Assembly: GCF_902729405.1 (NCBI RefSeq)
Contig: NZ_LR746496.1
Span: forward strand, 2,046,001 to 2,110,000
Origin: Acididesulfobacillus acetoxydans
GTDB lineage: Bacteria; Bacillota; Desulfitobacteriia; Desulfitobacteriales; Desulfitobacteriaceae
DNA length: 64,000 bases
Direction: 5' to 3'
Shown here: positions 59,760 to 64,000 of the stretch, one piece after another
How positions within the stretch are numbered: position 1 is the first letter of the stretch
Layout of the letters: each line of letters starts with the position of its first letter
The notes under the pieces: generated by a model
Seen by the model: only the letters and a program-made list of their open reading frames with translations
The model's database searches: none
What the model was told of the DNA's origin: nothing
Program-made: the position numbers and the translations under genes

Positions 59760-60962
59760 ATGAATCCACACATGCCCTTGGAGGGCCTGAAGGTCATTGA
59801 CTGTGCTACTATGATGGCGGCGCCGTGGGCGGCCACCTACCTGGCCGATTACGGGGCCGAAGTTTTGAAAATTGAGCATCCTAAAACCGGAGATCAGTCT
59901 CGTAAATTTGGCGCCGTCAAAGATGGGGTAGGCATCTTCTGGAAGACACTTTCGCGCAACAAAAAATGCGTCACCTTGAATCTTAATTCGGGGCGGGGCA
60001 AGGAATTGTTTCTCCGACTCGTTCGGGATGCGGATATCCTGATTGAAAATTTCCGCCCGGGGACGCTGGAAAAATGGGGCCTGGGCTGGGAGACCTTAGA
60101 AAGTGTCAATCCCCGCCTGATCATGTTGCGGGTTACCGGTTTCGGCCAGGAGGGTCCTTATGCCAGCCGGGGCGGTTTCGGTACCATAGCCGAGGGAATG
60201 AGCGGCTTCGCTTCCATGAACGGCTATCCGGACGGCCCGCCCACCTTGCCGCCGATTCCTTTGGCAGACGGTGTCACGGGGATTTATGCGGCGATGGCGG
60301 TGATGATGGCCGTTTACGAAAGGGACGTCGCGGGCAGCGGGCGGGGCCAGGTCATCGACATGAGCTTGTACGAGCCTCTCATGCGTTTGATGGAAGCTTC
60401 CATTGTCGAGCACAGTGTTTTGGGCACCGTGCCGGCACGGGTGGGGAACCGTATTAATTCCGCCGCCCCGCGCAACGTTTATAAGGCCCGGGACGGGCGC
60501 TGGATAGCTTTATCCGCCAGTTCACAGCCGATAGCCGAAAAAGTCTTTCAGGCCATGGGGCGACCCGAGTTGATTGAAGATCCCCGTTTCCGGGATAACC
60601 CGGCCCGGGTGCAGAACGTTGAGGTCTTGGACAAAATCATCGGCGCCTGGTTTGCCGAGCGGGACATGCAGGAGGCGGTGGACCTTCTCTTGGCGGCCGG
60701 CGCCGTGGTGGGGCCTATTTACGATATCGATCAACTTGCCGGAGATGCGCAGATCCGGGCCCGCGCGTCGATTATCGAACTGAAGGACGAGGATTTCGGA
60801 ACGGTGGCCATGCCGAATGTCGTGGCCAAGTTTTCTCGGACTCCGGGTGCCGTCAAATTCACGGGTCCGAGCCGTGGGGCGCATAATCGGGAGATCTATG
60901 GGGAAAGGCTGGGCTTGTCTGAGGAAGAATTGGCAACACTCAAAGAAGCAGGGATTATTTAG
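59760..60962 (+). CDS. Class III CoA-transferase family protein, variant active site
   Basis: Family III CoA-transferase of 400 residues: PLEGLKVIDCATMMAAPWAA, GAEVLKIEHPKTGDQ, FRPGTLEKWGLGWETL and FGQEGPYASRGGFGTIAEGM. At the position where the catalytic aspartate normally stands (YD before the helix, as in the protein at 23723) it reads FG, so the usual nucleophile is missing. This variant group, with FGTIAEA-type motifs, is widespread but poorly tested. AGGGAGGAC precedes ATG 59760. The Lgt-type gene follows by about 140 bp. Confidence 0.85.
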   Translation: MNPHMPLEGLKVIDCATMMAAPWAATYLADYGAEVLKIEHPKTGDQSRKFGAVKDGVGIFWKTLSRNKKCVTLNLNSGRGKELFLRLVRDADILIENFRPGTLEKWGLGWETLESVNPRLIMLRVTGFGQEGPYASRGGFGTIAEGMSGFASMNGYPDGPPTLPPIPLADGVTGIYAAMAVMMAVYERDVAGSGRGQVIDMSLYEPLMRLMEASIVEHSVLGTVPARVGNRINSAAPRNVYKARDGRWIALSASSQPIAEKVFQAMGRPELIEDPRFRDNPARVQNVEVLDKIIGAWFAERDMQEAVDLLLAAGAVVGPIYDIDQLAGDAQIRARASIIELKDEDFGTVAMPNVVAKFSRTPGAVKFTGPSRGAHNREIYGERLGLSEEELATLKEAGII

Positions 60963-61103
60963 CCGGGATTCAGGCGATGATGATCGCAGCAAACCTTGAG
61001 ACAGAATCCCCCAGTTATTCGAGCCGGGGCCGATGGCCCGAGACACACTGCGATGGGCCTGGGACCTTCCGGAAAGACGGATCCGCAAAAGGAGATGAAC
61101 CTT

Positions 61104-61919
61104 ATGCACCAGTACTGGTTTTTTATCGGCAACTTTCCCATTCGGGCGTACAGCACGCTGTTTGCGCTGGCGTTCATCTTGGGCGTGGGTGTGACACTTT
61201 ATTTTACCAAAGCCTCCGGTAAAGAGGGATACCTTGACAATATGATGGATTTAGCCCCTTTGCTTCTCATCGGCGGGCTGGTGGGAGCGCGTTTCTGGCA
61301 GGTTTTCTTCTTTGATTGGCATTTTTACAGTCACCACCCCGGCCAGATCATCGCCATTTGGCACGGGGGGCTTTCCATCCAAGGGGGCGTGGTGGGGGCT
61401 CTGATCGCGGGCTGGATCTATGCCCGGAAGAAGAAACTGCCTTTTTGGGAACTGGCCGATTTAGCCGCACCGGGTTTGATTTTGGCCCAGGCCATCGGCC
61501 GGGATGCGAATTTGATGAACGGAGACGCTTTCGGCGGACCGACCGGTGGGAACTTCGGCCTGCTCTACCCGGCGGGGACCATTGCCCGAGATACTTTCGG
61601 CAACAAACCGCTCTGGCCGGCTGAGGTCTGGGAGGGCCAGTTTGATGTGATCCTGTTCGCTTTCCTGGTCATTCTTAAACTGCGCAAGTGGCCGTCCGGG
61701 GTGCTCTTCCTGACTTATATCGCGCTCTACAATCTGGCCCGCTTTTTCCTGGAGTATTTGCGCGGGGACAGTCCGCGTTTCCTCTTTCACTGGACCGCGG
61801 CCCAGTGGAGCAGTGTGGTGGCCGTAGTACTGGCGGTCATTCTCATGATTTGGCGCATTTACCGGGCACGGGGGGAAAAGGGAGCGGCAGGCGGGGAACA
61901 GCCCGACGATCAGAATTGA
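61104..61919 (+). CDS. lgt: Prolipoprotein diacylglyceryl transferase (Lgt) family
   Basis: Integral membrane protein of 271 residues with about seven helices. Family motifs are GGLSIQGGVVGALIAG and GRDANLMNGDAFGG, equivalent to the GRxGNxxN signature of Lgt. It transfers diacylglycerol from phosphatidylglycerol to the cysteine of lipoproteins. The usual P-T-Q-L-Y-E region is altered to WPAEVWEGQFD, so it could be a paralogue with changed selectivity. AAAAGGAG gives ATG 61104 good spacing; longer frames overlap the upstream gap. Confidence 0.85.
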   Translation: MHQYWFFIGNFPIRAYSTLFALAFILGVGVTLYFTKASGKEGYLDNMMDLAPLLLIGGLVGARFWQVFFFDWHFYSHHPGQIIAIWHGGLSIQGGVVGALIAGWIYARKKKLPFWELADLAAPGLILAQAIGRDANLMNGDAFGGPTGGNFGLLYPAGTIARDTFGNKPLWPAEVWEGQFDVILFAFLVILKLRKWPSGVLFLTYIALYNLARFFLEYLRGDSPRFLFHWTAAQWSSVVAVVLAVILMIWRIYRARGEKGAAGGEQPDDQN

Positions 61920-62086
61920 GTTTTAGCTTATGGACCTTAATGTCCCTGTGGAGCCTTTCGCCAGTGCGGTTGAAACGGCTCCTTTTTTCCCTTAGCCCGA
62001 TTCAACCGGGTGCTGACTTGGGCGTTCGCGGCGCGGGGGGAGTTTTCCGGAGAAGCTGAAAAAACCGAACAATAAACACATAAACA

Positions 62087-62115
62087 TTTACATTGTACGG
62101 AAATATAGGTATGAT
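62087..62115 (+). promoter_or_regulatory. Promoter of purL with long GC-rich leader
   Basis: TTTACA, a 17-base spacer and TATGAT lie 178 bp before the purL start. The leader between them can form a hairpin of TGCTCCGGC with GCCGGGAGCA, but no known purine, ZTP or other riboswitch consensus is recognised. The gap 61920-62086 shows nothing else. Confidence 0.6.
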
Positions 62116-62292
62116 TAGAGGTGTCCAGTTAAATTGGGAAGTCTCCGGACGAGGAGAAAGCCAAAGGAGGCAGCCGGGGGTTTCGGTACAAAGGGCGTGC
62201 TCCGGCAGAAGGATGCCCTGGCGGCGGATGGCCGGGAGCAGCGCACGGGTCACGCTTGTCAAGTAGGGGAAGGAATTGTTCAGGAGGATGAT

Positions 62293-64000
62293 ATGGGTCT
62301 GAAACGAATTTTCGTGGAGAAAAGGCCGGGATATGATGTCGAAGCCCAGGGACTTTTTCGGGATCTGGCGGAAAACCTAGGCCTGGCCGGGCTGCAACGG
62401 GTCCGAATCGTTAATCGCTACGATATTGAAGGGATTTCGGACGAAGAATACCGCAGGGCGCGCGGCACGGTTTTTGCCGAACCGCCGGTGGACCTGGTCT
62501 ACGACGAGGAGTTGCCTATCCCGTCAGGGGATCGGGTCCTGGCCATGGAGTACATTCCCGGCCAGTATGATCAGCGTTCCGACTCGGCGGCCCAGTGCTT
62601 GCAGATTATTACGCAAGGAGAAAGGCCGTCGCTGGCCTCCGCCAAAATCATTGTGCTCAGCGGCAAATTAAGTGATCGCGATTTTGCCCGGGTTAAAGAT
62701 TATTGCCTTAATCCGGTGGAAGCGCGGGAGGCGTCTCCGGAAAAACCGGTCAGTCTGGAGTTCAGGGCGCCTTCTCCGCCTAATGTGGAAATTCTCAACG
62801 GTTTCAGGCGGAAGAACCCGGAGGAACTGGAGCAATTCCGGCTGAGTGCGGGTCTGGCTATGAGTGCGGCAGACTTAGCGTTCTGTCAGGAGTATTTCCG
62901 GGCCACGGAAAAGAGAGATCCCTCCCTGACGGAGATCAGAGTGATTGATACTTATTGGTCTGATCATTGCAGGCATACGACTTTCCAGACCCGGATCACG
63001 GCGGTCGCTTTTGCACCGGGGGAGTCGTCCCGTCCGCTCCGCCTGGCCTATGATGAGTATTTGGCGGCACGCCGTTCCCTTTACGCCGGGGAGGCTGAGA
63101 AACGGGATATTTGCTTAATGGATATCGCGACCGCCGGCATGAAAGAACTCAAGAAAAAAGGATTGCTTCAAGATTTGGATGAATCGCCGGAGATCAATGC
63201 CTGCAGCATCATCGTCGACGCTAAGGTGGACGGGCGCACGGAAGAGTGGCTGGTGATGTTCAAAAATGAGACCCACAACCATCCCACCGAGATCGAGCCT
63301 TTCGGCGGGGCGGCCACTTGTTTAGGAGGGGCGATCAGAGATCCTTTGTCCGGGCGGACCTATGTTTATCAGGCCATGCGCTTCAGCGGCAGCGGGGATC
63401 CCCGCCGGCCTCTGGGCGAGACCCTGCCGGGTAAACTTCCCCAGCGGAAGATCACCACCGGGGCGGCGGCCGGGTACAGCTCGTACGGGAACCAGATCGG
63501 TCTCGCCACCGGGCAGGTGGCCGAAGTCTATGACGAAGGATTTATGGCTAAACGGATGGAAATAGGGGCTGTCATCGGGGCGGCTCCGCGTCACCATGTC
63601 GTGCGCGCCCAGCCGCTGCCGGGCGACGTCGTGCTCTTGGTGGGGGGGCGTACCGGACGGGACGGTTGCGGCGGGGCCACCGGGTCCTCGAAGGAACATA
63701 CGGCCGAATCCCTCCTGACTTGCGGGGCGGAGGTGCAAAAAGGCAACCCGCCGACGGAACGCAAGCTCCAGAGACTTTTCCGCCGGCGTGAGGTCAGTAC
63801 CTTGATCAAGAGATGCAACGACTTCGGCGCAGGCGGGGTGTCTGTCGCCATGGGCGAGTTGGCGGATGGGTTGGACATTGATTTGGACGCGATCCCGAAA
63901 AAGTATGAGGGGTTGGACGGAACGGAACTGGCGATCTCCGAGTCACAGGAGCGCATGGCGGTGGTGGTTGCGCGGGAGGATGCGGCGAGGTTTGTCATCT
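62293..64000 (+). CDS. purL: Phosphoribosylformylglycinamidine synthase PurL, N-terminal part
   Basis: The first 569 codons of a large FGAM synthase; the gene runs off the window. The N-terminal region (LKRIFVEKRPGYDVEAQGLF) and the signature DTYWSDHCRHTTF, followed by FKNETHNHPTEIEPFGGAAT and GRTGRDGCGGATGSS, show the long PurL type that is about 1200 residues or more in clostridia and often carries the glutaminase at its end. It makes FGAM from FGAR, glutamine and ATP in purine synthesis. GGAGG precedes ATG 62293. The frame is open to the window edge. Confidence 0.93.
   Translation, partial: MGLKRIFVEKRPGYDVEAQGLFRDLAENLGLAGLQRVRIVNRYDIEGISDEEYRRARGTVFAEPPVDLVYDEELPIPSGDRVLAMEYIPGQYDQRSDSAAQCLQIITQGERPSLASAKIIVLSGKLSDRDFARVKDYCLNPVEAREASPEKPVSLEFRAPSPPNVEILNGFRRKNPEELEQFRLSAGLAMSAADLAFCQEYFRATEKRDPSLTEIRVIDTYWSDHCRHTTFQTRITAVAFAPGESSRPLRLAYDEYLAARRSLYAGEAEKRDICLMDIATAGMKELKKKGLLQDLDESPEINACSIIVDAKVDGRTEEWLVMFKNETHNHPTEIEPFGGAATCLGGAIRDPLSGRTYVYQAMRFSGSGDPRRPLGETLPGKLPQRKITTGAAAGYSSYGNQIGLATGQVAEVYDEGFMAKRMEIGAVIGAAPRHHVVRAQPLPGDVVLLVGGRTGRDGCGGATGSSKEHTAESLLTCGAEVQKGNPPTERKLQRLFRRREVSTLIKRCNDFGAGGVSVAMGELADGLDIDLDAIPKKYEGLDGTELAISESQERMAVVVAREDAARFVI

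Noticed and set aside
62116-62292. ZTP (pfl), purine or cobalamin riboswitch before purL
   Set aside because: Only isolated short matches such as CCGGGAGC are seen; the conserved cores of these classes are absent.

Overview
The window reads as a chromosome segment of an anaerobic, endospore-forming Firmicute, most likely of the Desulfitobacterium/Peptococcaceae type (inference). The grounds are strong GGAGG ribosome binding sites with many GTG and TTG starts, a prkA-yhbH-spoVR sporulation trio, a PdaB-like deacetylase, glutamine synthetases I and III side by side, an M-box magnesium riboswitch, sigma-54 promoters, and an oxygen-sensitive 4Fe-4S/FAD dehydratase of the 4-hydroxybutyryl-CoA dehydratase family. 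The window opens inside an acyl-CoA ligase and closes inside purL.

From the left edge to about 14.7 kb lies an acyl-CoA catabolic island: four acyl-CoA ligases (the first cut by the window edge), the dehydratase behind a sigma-54 promoter, a phosphotriesterase-like lactonase, a 3-hydroxyacyl-CoA dehydrogenase, a DUF362 iron-sulfur protein and an enoyl-CoA hydratase. A second part (21-27.5 kb) holds another enoyl-CoA hydratase, an acyl-CoA dehydrogenase, a class III CoA-transferase, an MFS carboxylate transporter and an IclR regulator. Similar GGAA-N5-TTCC palindromes before several of these genes suggest IclR control. Together they could open a lactone, activate the hydroxy acid, dehydrate it and oxidise it; this route is inference. 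Between the two parts sit an Lrp regulator, an SNF2 helicase/SWIM protein pair, a metallo-hydrolase and a MazEF-type toxin-antitoxin module.

From 27.7 to 43.3 kb come tRNA-Arg(CCG), a YitT membrane protein, a PdaB-like deacetylase, a TPR protein, two unknown proteins with a cob(I)alamin adenosyltransferase, glnA and glnN, a small hypothetical protein and the prkA-yhbH-spoVR operon. From 43.6 to 54.4 kb come a metallo-hydrolase, two DedA proteins, a LysR regulator, a DnaA-like ATPase without domains I and II, an M-box riboswitch before a membrane-domain-less MgtE-like protein, pfkA, pgi and a long FtsA/PilM-like protein.

From 54.5 to 58.9 kb a sigma-54 activator is divergent from a proline dehydrogenase/P5C dehydrogenase pair. 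Between them are a 36-bp perfect palindrome, a further half-repeat and a canonical -24/-12 promoter, which makes a self-contained proline utilisation circuit. The right end has a small membrane protein, a second CoA-transferase, an Lgt-type protein and purL.

The most unusual non-coding features are two copies, 47 kb apart, of an intergenic element built from 11-bp hairpins whose stems vary but keep pairing; a second palindromic element found twice; a short relic of a DUF362 gene; and a layered leader before the MgtE-like gene.
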